Both the position numbers and the translations under genes were made by a program. Shown here in pieces: positions 8,377 through 16,502 of a stretch of 64,000 nucleotides of DNA (the first letter of the stretch is position 1; each line of letters starts with the position of its first letter). This stretch comes from Hanstruepera flava (GTDB taxonomy: Bacteria > Bacteroidota > Bacteroidia > Flavobacteriales > Flavobacteriaceae). The stretch covers positions 18,817-82,816 of the forward strand of contig NZ_JALJCW010000006.1 of the NCBI RefSeq assembly GCF_023634025.1. The letters run 5' to 3'. Under the pieces are notes generated by a model, which was given only the letters and a program-made list of their open reading frames with translations, was not told where the DNA came from and did not search any database.

Positions 8377-8593
8377 ATATTTTGGACTAATTGCAGAACT
8401 TACCTCATGTGGTGAAGAACAATTAGAATTCCAAGGAACAAAAATCGAGGAAGTGTTAGAAAAGTTGTTTGAAAAATATCCTGATTTAAAAACAAAAGAT
8501 TTTCAAGTGGCTCAAAATCGTGAAATCGTTTCAAATGATTCTAAAATTACAGGTGGCGATATTGCATTGTTACCACCTTTCTCTGGAGGATGA
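8360..8593 (+). CDS. moaD: Molybdopterin synthase sulfur carrier subunit MoaD
   Basis: A 77-residue ubiquitin-fold protein ending in PPFSGG. The C-terminal Gly-Gly is the residue pair adenylated and then thiocarboxylated before sulfur transfer to precursor Z. N-terminal strand MQLNIKYFGLIAELT and length (usually about 80) fit MoaD. The gene overlaps mobA by 17 bases and is followed after 3 bases by the gene for its activating enzyme, with moaE after that. Confidence 0.93.
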   Translation: MQLNIKYFGLIAELTSCGEEQLEFQGTKIEEVLEKLFEKYPDLKTKDFQVAQNREIVSNDSKITGGDIALLPPFSGG

Positions 8594-8596
8594 TTT

Positions 8597-9661
8597 ATGA
8601 GTAGATATAGCAGACATATCATTTTATCAGAAGTTGGTCAAAAAGGCCAAGACAAACTGAATTCGGCTAAAGTACTCGTTATTGGAGCTGGTGGTTTAGG
8701 TTGTCCTGTTCTACAATATATTGTAGCCTCAGGTGTTGGTCAAGTCGGCATTGTAGATTTTGATAAAGTGGATATTAGCAACCTGCAAAGACAAGTGTTG
8801 TTTGGAACATCATCAGTAGGAATGAACAAAGCCATTGCAGCCAAAAAACGATTAGAAGATTTAAATGAAACCATAAATATTTATGCCATCCCTGAACAGT
8901 TAACAATAAAAAATGTGCTTCAAATATTTAAGGACTATGATATTATTGTAGATGGTACCGATAATTTTAGCACACGCTATTTAATAAACGATGTCGCTTT
9001 ACAATTAAATAAACCTGTAGTTTATGGCGCTATTTATAAATTTGAAGGGCAAGTTTCTGTTTTTAATTACAACCATGGCCCAAGCTATCGTTGCCTATTC
9101 CCTATTCCACCAAAAGAAGGCTCTATTGCTAATTGTTCCGAAGTTGGTGTTTTAGGTGTGTTACCAGGTATTATTGGTACTATGATGGCTAATGAAGTGA
9201 TTAAAATCGTTTTAAATTTTGATGGTGTATTATCTGGTAAATTATTGTGTTACAATTCTAAAACTTCAGAAGTATCAACATTAAAAATTAAACGTAATCC
9301 AGTTGAAATTGATAAAATAAAAAGTCAACCAGATTTATCCTATTTATCAATAGAAGACAATTGTACTGCTGTAAAAGAGATTACCAATGATAAGCTCAAC
9401 TTCAAAAAAAATATTCAGTTTGTTGATGTAAGGGAGTTTCATGAAGAACCTAAAATTGAATTATCAAACTGCCTTCAAATTCCATTAAGAGAACTTGAAG
9501 AAAATATAAACCAAATCGATACATCTCAAACAATTGTAGCTTTTTGTCAGTCTGGAATTAGAAGCAAAAAAGCAGTTGAAATATTATTAAATCAAGGTGT
9601 TACCAATTGCTACAGCCTTAAAGGTGGCGTTATGAGTTTATTTGAAAAACAATCGATATGA
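8597..9661 (+). CDS. moeB: MoeB/ThiF-family adenylyltransferase fused to a rhodanese domain
   Basis: The 354-residue protein joins an E1-like adenylating domain (about 1-240; nucleotide site VIGAGGLGCPV at 28-38, DGTDNFSTRYLIND near 118-131) to a C-terminal rhodanese domain with active-site loop FCQSGIRS (Cys317). It would adenylate MoaD and supply sulfur in one polypeptide, as in fungal/human MOCS3-type proteins. Three of the four zinc-binding cysteines of E. coli MoeB seem absent: the first pair reads SYRC instead of CYRC, and the second CxxC is missing after KRNP. It sits between moaD and moaE with 3-base spacing and a 4-base overlap. A dual role with ThiS is possible. Confidence 0.9.
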   Translation: MSRYSRHIILSEVGQKGQDKLNSAKVLVIGAGGLGCPVLQYIVASGVGQVGIVDFDKVDISNLQRQVLFGTSSVGMNKAIAAKKRLEDLNETINIYAIPEQLTIKNVLQIFKDYDIIVDGTDNFSTRYLINDVALQLNKPVVYGAIYKFEGQVSVFNYNHGPSYRCLFPIPPKEGSIANCSEVGVLGVLPGIIGTMMANEVIKIVLNFDGVLSGKLLCYNSKTSEVSTLKIKRNPVEIDKIKSQPDLSYLSIEDNCTAVKEITNDKLNFKKNIQFVDVREFHEEPKIELSNCLQIPLRELEENINQIDTSQTIVAFCQSGIRSKKAVEILLNQGVTNCYSLKGGVMSLFEKQSI

Positions 9662-10101
9662 AAGATAAAAAAATAAAAAACGTATTTAAAGAAGGTGCTA
9701 TTTCTTCAGAATTTATTGGAGAATCTATCGCGAAACACCAAACAAAGACAAGTATTGGTGCACATAACATTTTTTTAGGTCAAGTTCGTGCAGATGAAAT
9801 TGATGGCAAAACAGTTTCAGCTATTGAATACACGGCATATGAAGATATGGCAAATGAAAAATTCCATGAAATCAGAGAAGCTACTTTCGAGAAATTCAAC
9901 TTAACCTGTATGCATATTTATCACAGTTTGGGTAAGGTAAAAGCAGGTGAAATTTGCTTGTTTGTGTTTGTGTCTTCACCTAGACGAAAAGAAGTATTCA
10001 AAGCTTTGGAATATGTAGTAGAAGAAATTAAGGCAAAAGCTCCTGTATTTGGAAAAGAAATATTTGAAGATGAAACACATCAATGGAAAGTAAACTCATA
10101 A
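9658..10101 (+). CDS. moaE: Molybdopterin synthase catalytic subunit MoaE
   Basis: The 147-residue product matches MoaE in length and motifs: GAHNIFLGQVRAD near 34-46, AIEYTAYEDMA near 59-69, IYHSLGKVKAGEICLFVFVSSPRR near 86-109 (lysine-rich active-site area) and APVFGKEIF near 130 with the terminal HQWKVN. MoaE and two MoaD thiocarboxylates convert cyclic pyranopterin phosphate to molybdopterin in the cytoplasm. It overlaps moeB by 4 bases and is followed after 30 bases by the moaC-moaB fusion. Confidence 0.94.
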   Translation: MKDKKIKNVFKEGAISSEFIGESIAKHQTKTSIGAHNIFLGQVRADEIDGKTVSAIEYTAYEDMANEKFHEIREATFEKFNLTCMHIYHSLGKVKAGEICLFVFVSSPRRKEVFKALEYVVEEIKAKAPVFGKEIFEDETHQWKVNS

Positions 10102-10131
10102 ATCGATTCAGAAATCAGAAATTAAATATAA

Positions 10132-11043
10132 ATGGTAGACATCACCCATAAAATAAACACATTAAGAATAGCTACAGCTCAAGCTGTGGTAAAAGTCAGT
10201 AAACCTGAAACCATTCAGGCTATCGAAAATGATACAGTTCCAAAGGGTAATGTATTTGCTATGAGTAAAGCTGCTGGTTTACTTGGTGTAAAAAAAACGC
10301 CTGACATTTTACCAGATTGTCATCCTTTACCTATTGAATTTACTGGAATTGAATATGAAATTAATGGTTTAGAAATTACCATTTCTTGTACTATTAAAAC
10401 CATTTATAAAACAGGTGTTGAAGTTGAAGCTATGCATGGTGCATCAGTTGTTGCTTTAAATATGTATGATATGCTGAAGCCTATAGATAAAGGTGTTGAA
10501 ATCCATCATATAAAACTACTTAACAAAAAAGGTGGCAAATCCGATTTTAAAGATCGATTTAGGAATGAACTTACTGCTGCAGTAGTTGTATGTTCAGATA
10601 CGATTTCAGCTGGTCAAAAAGAAGATAAAGCCGGAAAAGCTATCATTTATAAGTTAGAAAATTGTAACGTTAACATATCAGATTATACTATTATACCAGA
10701 TGAAAAAGATGCCATTCAAGAAAAGGTTAAGCAGTACGAAAGCCAAGGCATTAATCTCATTATATTTACAGGAGGTACTGGTTTATCTTCACGAGATGTA
10801 ACACCAGAAGCTTTAGAAGGATTAATAGAACGTAAAATTCCAGGAATTGAAGAAGCTATTCGCAGTTATGGGCAAAATAGAACACCGTATTCCATGCTAT
10901 CGCGAAGTGTTGCAGGAACAATAAACAACACTTTAGTATTAGCGCTACCAGGTTCAACAAATGGAGCCAAAGAATCTATGGATGCCATATTTCCAGCTGT
11001 ATTGCATGTGTTTGGAATTTTAAAAGGTGCTAGACATAATTAA
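10132..11043 (+). CDS. moaCB: MoaC-MoaB fusion: cyclic pyranopterin phosphate synthase plus molybdopterin adenylyltransferase
   Basis: The 303-residue protein has two domains. Residues about 1-140 are MoaC, with [20 protein letters not shown], the DCHPLP motif (62-67), [10 protein letters not shown] (97-105) and [10 protein letters not shown] (112-121). Residues about 145-303 are a MoaB/MogA domain with [12 protein letters not shown], the [15 protein letters not shown] phosphate/pterin loop and [15 protein letters not shown]. MoaC works on the MoaA product early in the pathway, whereas MoaB/MogA adenylates molybdopterin late. Such bifunctional MoaCB proteins are known in several bacteria. Its last base overlaps the moaA start codon. 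Confidence 0.94.
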   Translation: MVDITHKINTLRIATAQAVVKVSKPETIQAIENDTVPKGNVFAMSKAAGLLGVKKTPDILPDCHPLPIEFTGIEYEINGLEITISCTIKTIYKTGVEVEAMHGASVVALNMYDMLKPIDKGVEIHHIKLLNKKGGKSDFKDRFRNELTAAVVVCSDTISAGQKEDKAGKAIIYKLENCNVNISDYTIIPDEKDAIQEKVKQYESQGINLIIFTGGTGLSSRDVTPEALEGLIERKIPGIEEAIRSYGQNRTPYSMLSRSVAGTINNTLVLALPGSTNGAKESMDAIFPAVLHVFGILKGARHN

Positions 11044-12050
11044 TGGATACAAACAAAAACATATTACAAGATACATTTGGTAGAAACCATACCTATTTAA
11101 GGATTTCACTCACAGAACTCTGCAATTTACGATGCACCTATTGTATGCCTGCTGAAGGTATTCAATTGTCACCAAAGAGTCATATTATGAGTTATGACGA
11201 AGTCTATGAAATTGCCAAAACGTTTGTAGATAATGGTGTGACAAAAATTCGACTAACAGGTGGTGAACCTTTAGTAAGAAGAGATATTGACGTTATACTT
11301 AAAAAATTAGCATCACTTCCTGTTGAATTATCAATGACTTCCAATGCTGTAATTATAGACCGTTTTATTGAGATACTAAAGTCATGTAACATTAAAAACA
11401 TCAATGTAAGTTTAGATTCTTTAAATGCTGAAAAGTTTAAAACCATTACAAGACGAAACGATTTTGATAAGGTCTATGGTAATATTATGCTTTTAATTAA
11501 AGAAGGCTTTAATGTGAAGCTTAATGCAGTTTTAATTAAAGGATTCAATGATAATGAAATTATTGATTTCATTGGACTCACTAAAGAACTGCCCATTTCA
11601 GTTCGTTTTATAGAGTTTATGCCTTTTGATGGTAACAAATGGGATAAAGCCAAAATGGTATCGTACGCAAAAATTATGGAGATAGTCCATTCAAATTTCA
11701 ACGAAAAACAAGTTATAAGAATACAAGATGCGCCAAACGATACGTCTAAAAATTATACTATTAAAGATTATAAAGGATCTTTTGCCATTATTAGTTCAGT
11801 AACTAATCCGTTTTGCGATAGTTGTAATCGTATTCGTTTAACAGCCAACGGACGCTTGAAAAACTGTCTGTTCTCTTCTTCAGAATCCGATTTATTAACG
11901 CCTTTACGCGAAGGAAAATCTATAGAACCCCTAATTCAAAAAGCCATTCAGACAAAATTTAAAGTTCGTGGTGGTATGGATACTTTAGAAAAGTTAGAAA
12001 AACCCGATTTACATAATCAAAACCGAAGTATGATTACTATTGGTGGTTAG
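11043..12050 (+). CDS. moaA: GTP 3',8-cyclase MoaA
   Basis: MoaA is the radical SAM enzyme that starts molybdopterin synthesis by rearranging GTP. The 335-residue product shows the N-terminal cluster ligands LCNLRCTYCM (Cys27, Cys31, Cys34), GGEPL near 75, the C-terminal substrate-binding cluster FCDSCNRIRLTANGRLKNC, and the conserved C-terminal Gly-Gly needed in MoaA. Start and stop of neighbours overlap by one base with moaCB. Its 3' end overlaps the convergent mocA gene by 14 bases, so transcripts meet inside coding sequence with no room for an intergenic terminator. Confidence 0.95.
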   Translation: MDTNKNILQDTFGRNHTYLRISLTELCNLRCTYCMPAEGIQLSPKSHIMSYDEVYEIAKTFVDNGVTKIRLTGGEPLVRRDIDVILKKLASLPVELSMTSNAVIIDRFIEILKSCNIKNINVSLDSLNAEKFKTITRRNDFDKVYGNIMLLIKEGFNVKLNAVLIKGFNDNEIIDFIGLTKELPISVRFIEFMPFDGNKWDKAKMVSYAKIMEIVHSNFNEKQVIRIQDAPNDTSKNYTIKDYKGSFAIISSVTNPFCDSCNRIRLTANGRLKNCLFSSSESDLLTPLREGKSIEPLIQKAIQTKFKVRGGMDTLEKLEKPDLHNQNRSMITIGG

Positions 12051-12636
12051 CAGCATATAATTTTTGATAATCTTCTGTTGTATCGAGGTCAGATAAAAAC
12101 TCTTTTGCGTTAATGGTGTCAACATGTATTCTGTTTTTTAGAATAATAGATTTAGCACCTTTATCAGTTTGTAATGTCATTAAATCATTAAAATAATTGG
12201 CTCCGAAAAGTGCTGGAACTCCTAGTTTATCATGACCATAGTCAGATGCTATAATTTGTTCAGGTGTACCTTTAAAAGCACTTATCATTTCTGTAAAATA
12301 ATTCTCTGGAATTAAAGGTTGATCAACAAGTGAAGTCAATATAGCCTCTGGTTTATTATCCTTTAAAGCAGCAGAAACACCTTTAGCTATTGAAGCTCCC
12401 AGACCTTTGTCCCATTCTTCATTTATAACGATGTCAATTGCTTTATTTCCTAATTTTGTTTTAATCTGATCATAATTCGAACCTAGTACTAAAATTACAC
12501 GATTGTTAGTGGTTTTCATTACCTTATCAATTACATAATCCAAAAGAAATGTTCCTTTCCACGGAAGCAGTTGTTTAAGTTTTCCCATTCTGGACGAACT
12601 ACCAGCAGCCAAAATAATATGTGTAATATTTGGCAT
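12037..12636 (-). CDS. mocA: MobA/MocA-like nucleotidyltransferase, probably molybdenum cofactor cytidylyltransferase
   Basis: The 199-residue product has the nucleotide-binding signature LAAGSSSRMGKLKQLLPW (about 9-26), VLGSNYDQI near 50 and LVDQPLIP near 103. The LAAGxSxRMG.KQLLP form is typical of MocA, which makes the cytosine dinucleotide cofactor for xanthine-dehydrogenase-family enzymes. It is encoded 11 bases after xdhC and downstream of two subunits of such an enzyme, which supports cytidylyl rather than guanylyl transfer. The separate MobA at 7792-8376 serves the MGD enzymes. CTP versus GTP preference cannot be read with certainty. Confidence 0.82.
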   Translation of the reverse strand: MPNITHIILAAGSSSRMGKLKQLLPWKGTFLLDYVIDKVMKTTNNRVILVLGSNYDQIKTKLGNKAIDIVINEEWDKGLGASIAKGVSAALKDNKPEAILTSLVDQPLIPENYFTEMISAFKGTPEQIIASDYGHDKLGVPALFGANYFNDLMTLQTDKGAKSIILKNRIHVDTINAKEFLSDLDTTEDYQKLYAANHQ

Positions 12637-12647
12637 CCTAAACGAAA

Positions 12648-13667
12648 CTAAATTGTTTTAGAGTGAATTCCTGAACGTTTTTCTTTCAAAGACATAGGCT
12701 TTTGGCCTCGCACAACGCTTAATATTTCTGATATAATAGAAATTGCAATTTCTTGAGGTGTTTCAGCTCCAATATTTAACCCAGCAGGTCCATGAATATT
12801 ATCAATAAATGAACCATCTAAATCAGGACTGTATTCTAAAAATTCAGACAATAATTTCTCACGACGTTTTGAAGGCCCCAACAATCCAATGTAAGCTGGT
12901 TTGGTGTCTTTCAATTCTAACAAATACTTGAGGTCATTAGCGTAATTATGAGACATTATAACGATGGCTGTTTCATTATCTATGGAATCCAATTCCAAGG
13001 CATCTGGAGAAACTGAAAAAAATGATGTAGTACCAGGAAAATCGGTAATTGTTTTAGACTCTAATGGTCCAGAAATTACAGTGACTTCCCAGCCGTTAAA
13101 ACTAGCCAATTGACAAAGTGTTACAGCATCATGTTCCGCGCCAAAAATCATGAGTTTAAAACATGGTGGTAATTCTTCGGAAAACATGGGAAGGTCTTTA
13201 TTGACTTCTGAAAAATTAGACAATTTAAAGGAAGAATCTTCAAATTGAATAAAACTACCTAAACCAGTAATTACACCTTCCTCCTTTTTGTAATTTGAAT
13301 GAATACTGAAAGGAATTCTCCCTTTTAAAAAATTATTTAAAGTATCAATACATTCTAAACTCGGATGAAAAAGTTCAATTAATATGTAGAGGATACCTTC
13401 GCAGCCTAAACGATAACGACCATCATAAGTCATCATTTTTGCTTGACCTGTTTTAAAAACAGATTGTGCCTCGCGTTTAATATCCTTTTCAACACAGCCA
13501 CCACTCACAGCACCAATCATTTTACCGTTTTCAAGGATAAGCATACGTACGCCTGGTTTTCTATATGATGAACCATCTAATGCTACTACTGTAGCTAAAA
13601 CGGATTTTAACCCAGATTTATTTGCACGCTTATAAGCTTCAACTATTTGTTTAAATTCAAAAGTCAT
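12648..13667 (-). CDS. xdhC: XdhC/CoxI-family molybdenum hydroxylase maturation factor
   Basis: The 339-residue product has the XdhC/CoxI N-terminal signature GAVSGGCVEKDI (Cys about 58) and a C-terminal Rossmann-like domain (LMIFGAEHDAVTLCQLASFNGW, shown in part) with GPAGLNIGAETPQEIA near the end. XdhC proteins bind molybdenum cofactor, promote its sulfuration and pass it to xanthine-dehydrogenase-family enzymes. It lies 13 bases downstream of the catalytic subunit and 11 bases upstream of mocA, giving a compact structural-plus-maturation operon. Confidence 0.9.
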   Translation of the reverse strand: MTFEFKQIVEAYKRANKSGLKSVLATVVALDGSSYRKPGVRMLILENGKMIGAVSGGCVEKDIKREAQSVFKTGQAKMMTYDGRYRLGCEGILYILIELFHPSLECIDTLNNFLKGRIPFSIHSNYKKEEGVITGLGSFIQFEDSSFKLSNFSEVNKDLPMFSEELPPCFKLMIFGAEHDAVTLCQLASFNGWEVTVISGPLESKTITDFPGTTSFFSVSPDALELDSIDNETAIVIMSHNYANDLKYLLELKDTKPAYIGLLGPSKRREKLLSEFLEYSPDLDGSFIDNIHGPAGLNIGAETPQEIAISIISEILSVVRGQKPMSLKEKRSGIHSKTI

Positions 13668-13680
13668 AATGAAAATGCTA

Positions 13681-15918
13681 TTAAGCTTTTAAGGCTTCTG
13701 GCTTAAAATATTTCATAAATGGTTGCTTATAAAGTCTTTGACCTGTAGCAGCATATATCGCATTAGCAACTGCAGCACCAACAGGAGGCAATGTAGGTTC
13801 ACCTAATCCTGTAGGAGCAATATCACTCTTAATAAAATGCACATCAACATGTGGTGTTTGATTAATTCGAATAAGCTGATAGGAATTAAAATTATTGGAT
13901 TGCGGTACGCCATCTTTAAAAGTTAATTCGCCATACATCATGTGACCTAAACCATCAATAACACCTCCAACCACCTGATTTTGCGCCCCAAGTGGATTAA
14001 CCACTACGCCACAATCTACAGCAACCGTGACCTTTTTAACAACAGGATATCCATTTTCCATTTTAATATCTGCAACTTCAGCCACATGTGTGTTATGGCA
14101 ATAATAAACCGCAAAACCTTGATAAATATCTTCTGGAGTTTTTCCCCAGTTCGATTTGTCAACTACAAGCTCAATTACACCTTCAAGTCGTTCTGGGCTG
14201 TATTGAATGCGTTCATCTGTTGTTCCTTTTACATTTTTCAATAAGTCTTTATGTAATTGTATACGGTCAATTTTAAGTTCCTCAGCTAATTCATCAAAAA
14301 AACTTTGTTCAGCACTAGCTAAAAAATTAGTGATTGGTGCGCGCCAAGCACCAGCTGTTATATTACTTGTAACTTGTGCTATATCATATTTATAATTCTC
14401 AATAGCTCCAGCCGGAAAGAAATTTGACATGGAAGGCCAACTATTTCCATTAATACAAGCTTCCTTTAAATGATAACCTGTTACTCTACTATCTTTTATT
14501 GATGCTAAAAACTTATACTTTGTAGGGGGACGATAAATACCAGTTGTCATATCATCTTCACGAGAAGAAATGACTTTCACTGGTTTTCTTATAGCATCAG
14601 AAATTTCAGCCGCTTCATATACAAAATCGCCATATAAACGCCTTCCAAAACCACCTCCCATTCGTGTCATATCTACATGAACATCATCTAAATCACGCTC
14701 TAATATAGAAGACACAACGTATGCTGCTGCTTCTGGTGTTTGGATTGGACCAACCAAATGTACTTTCTCATCTGTTACATTGGCAAAGAAATTCATTGGT
14801 TCTAAACAATTATGAGGCAAAAATGTTGACTCATAAGTGCGCTCTAAAATATTGTCTGCTCTTGAAAACGCTTGTTTTATATTACCATCTTCACGTAATG
14901 TATTGAATTCCTCTCCTTCAATCACTTTTGTTAATTCTTGACTATGATATTCTGAACTCTCAAGCTGACTGGTATCTTCCCATGAAGCCTTAAGGGCTCT
15001 TTTACCTTTTAATGCCGCCCAAGTAGAATTAGCAATTACCACAACTTTATCACTATCACTTAATTTTACAGTCCAATGGTATGCAGGATTAAATTCTGTT
15101 TGGCTTAAATATTTTCTTGCTTTGTCACCTATTGTTATTACATCTATAACTCCATTAACTTGTTTAGTTGCAGAATCATCAAACGATTTTAAAGTTTGAC
15201 CAAAAGCTGGTGGTCTTAATACACAGGCATACACCATGCCTTCTTCTTTATAGTCTAAACCAAACAACGGTTTTCCAGTAATAATCTCATCAATATCGAC
15301 GTTGCTTTTACCTTGACCAATAATATTAAAATCTTTAGGGTCTTTTAATGTTACTTTTTCGGGAACTTCCAATAAAGCTGCCTCATTAACAACTTGTCCA
15401 TAATGCAAAGTCTCTCCATTTGGATTGGAGATTACACCATTTTTTACCGAACATTCAGAAACGTCAATTCCCCATTTAGCTGCGGCTGCATTAACTAACA
15501 TCTGTTTTGCTGTAGCTCCAGTTTCTCGTAATGGTTTCCAGCCTTGTCTTAAAGACTGACTACCTCCTGCTAGTTGACGTGTAAAGTTTTTAGTGTCTAA
15601 AGATGCTTGAACCACATGTACATCTTCCCATGCTACTTCTAATTCTTCTGCAATAAGCATTGGCATAGATGTTTTTACGCCTTGACCAATTTCAGGATTT
15701 GGTGCGTAAATGGTTACTTTGCCTTCATCTGAAATTCTTATAAAAGCATTAAAATCATTGTAATTAAGTTGGCTCAAATCTATTAAGTCTTTAGGAGGTG
15801 CCACATCATCTTTACAAGCTGTAAATAAATTGAATCCAATAAGCATACCACCACTGGCTAGCGCTGAAGTTCTAATAAACGCTCTTCTACTAAATTGTAT
15901 TTGGTTTGATTTTTTCAT
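13681..15918 (-). CDS. Molybdenum hydroxylase large subunit (isoquinoline 1-oxidoreductase beta-like, periplasmic)
   Basis: The 745-residue protein starts with a Tat signal (SRRAFIRTSALASGGML, about 10-26), which places it in the periplasm. It belongs to the single-chain IorB branch of the xanthine dehydrogenase family: PNPEIGQGVKTSMPMLIAEE near 55-75, LAGGSQSLRQGW near 117-128, MGGGFGRRLYGDFVYEAAEI near 420 and the C-terminal GLGEPTLPPVGAAVANA carrying the probable catalytic glutamate. It pairs with the small 2Fe-2S subunit encoded 11 bases upstream. The substrate is unknown; members oxidise N-heterocycles or aldehydes. No FAD subunit is present, so the electron acceptor is likely a cytochrome or other periplasmic carrier. 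Confidence 0.88.
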   Translation of the reverse strand: MKKSNQIQFSRRAFIRTSALASGGMLIGFNLFTACKDDVAPPKDLIDLSQLNYNDFNAFIRISDEGKVTIYAPNPEIGQGVKTSMPMLIAEELEVAWEDVHVVQASLDTKNFTRQLAGGSQSLRQGWKPLRETGATAKQMLVNAAAAKWGIDVSECSVKNGVISNPNGETLHYGQVVNEAALLEVPEKVTLKDPKDFNIIGQGKSNVDIDEIITGKPLFGLDYKEEGMVYACVLRPPAFGQTLKSFDDSATKQVNGVIDVITIGDKARKYLSQTEFNPAYHWTVKLSDSDKVVVIANSTWAALKGKRALKASWEDTSQLESSEYHSQELTKVIEGEEFNTLREDGNIKQAFSRADNILERTYESTFLPHNCLEPMNFFANVTDEKVHLVGPIQTPEAAAYVVSSILERDLDDVHVDMTRMGGGFGRRLYGDFVYEAAEISDAIRKPVKVISSREDDMTTGIYRPPTKYKFLASIKDSRVTGYHLKEACINGNSWPSMSNFFPAGAIENYKYDIAQVTSNITAGAWRAPITNFLASAEQSFFDELAEELKIDRIQLHKDLLKNVKGTTDERIQYSPERLEGVIELVVDKSNWGKTPEDIYQGFAVYYCHNTHVAEVADIKMENGYPVVKKVTVAVDCGVVVNPLGAQNQVVGGVIDGLGHMMYGELTFKDGVPQSNNFNSYQLIRINQTPHVDVHFIKSDIAPTGLGEPTLPPVGAAVANAIYAATGQRLYKQPFMKYFKPEALKA

Positions 15919-15929
15919 GTGGATGTAAT

Positions 15930-16391
15930 TTATTTAATTTTATTAGCCGCTACTTCAATGGCCTTTTCTATACTGTTGTAAGAGGCACATCTACATAAAT
16001 TACCTTGCATGGCGCTTCTAATTTCAGATTTATTTGGGTTTGGATTACTTTCTAGAAATGCTGAAGCTGTCATAATTTGTCCAGCTTGACAATAACCACA
16101 TTGCGGTACATCAATTTCTTTCCAAGCTTCTTGCACAGGATGATCACCATTTTCTGAAAGACCTTCGATAGTCACTATTTCTGAATTTTGTAAGCGTGAA
16201 ACTGTCGTTACGCAGCTTCTTGTGGCAACACCATCAATATGAACAGTACAAGCACCACATTGTGCAATTCCGCATCCAAATTTGGTCCCAACAAGGTTTA
16301 TATGGTCTCGTAAAACCCATAGTAGTGGTGTATCAGATTCTACTTCAACGGTATGAAGTTTACCGTTAACTTTAAGATTATATGTTGGCAT
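15930..16391 (-). CDS. Molybdenum hydroxylase 2Fe-2S subunit (isoquinoline 1-oxidoreductase alpha-like)
   Basis: The 153-residue product has the two [2Fe-2S] sites of the family: plant-ferredoxin type at Cys40, Cys45, Cys48 and Cys60 (CGIAQCGACTVHIDG) and the helical domain at Cys97, Cys100, Cys132 and Cys134 (CGYCQAGQ, LCRCASY). It carries electrons from the molybdenum site in the large subunit. It has no signal peptide of its own and may be co-exported with the Tat-signalled partner, as known for related enzymes. It is first in the operon iorA-like, iorB-like, xdhC, mocA; no clear -7 element was found in the 111 bases before it. Confidence 0.9.
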   Translation of the reverse strand: MPTYNLKVNGKLHTVEVESDTPLLWVLRDHINLVGTKFGCGIAQCGACTVHIDGVATRSCVTTVSRLQNSEIVTIEGLSENGDHPVQEAWKEIDVPQCGYCQAGQIMTASAFLESNPNPNKSEIRSAMQGNLCRCASYNSIEKAIEVAANKIK

Positions 16392-16502
16392 AAAATATGA
16401 GTTTAATTCGTAAGAAATTCAACGTTTGATTTGGAATCTCTTCAAGATACGAAAATTATAAACCCAATATTTTTTTTAACGAATAATTATAATTAGTGAG
16501 TT

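Noticed and set aside
7792..12636. mobA and mocA as duplicate copies of the same gene
   Set aside because: They are divergent in sequence and each sits with a different set of enzymes (MGD users versus xanthine-dehydrogenase-like proteins).
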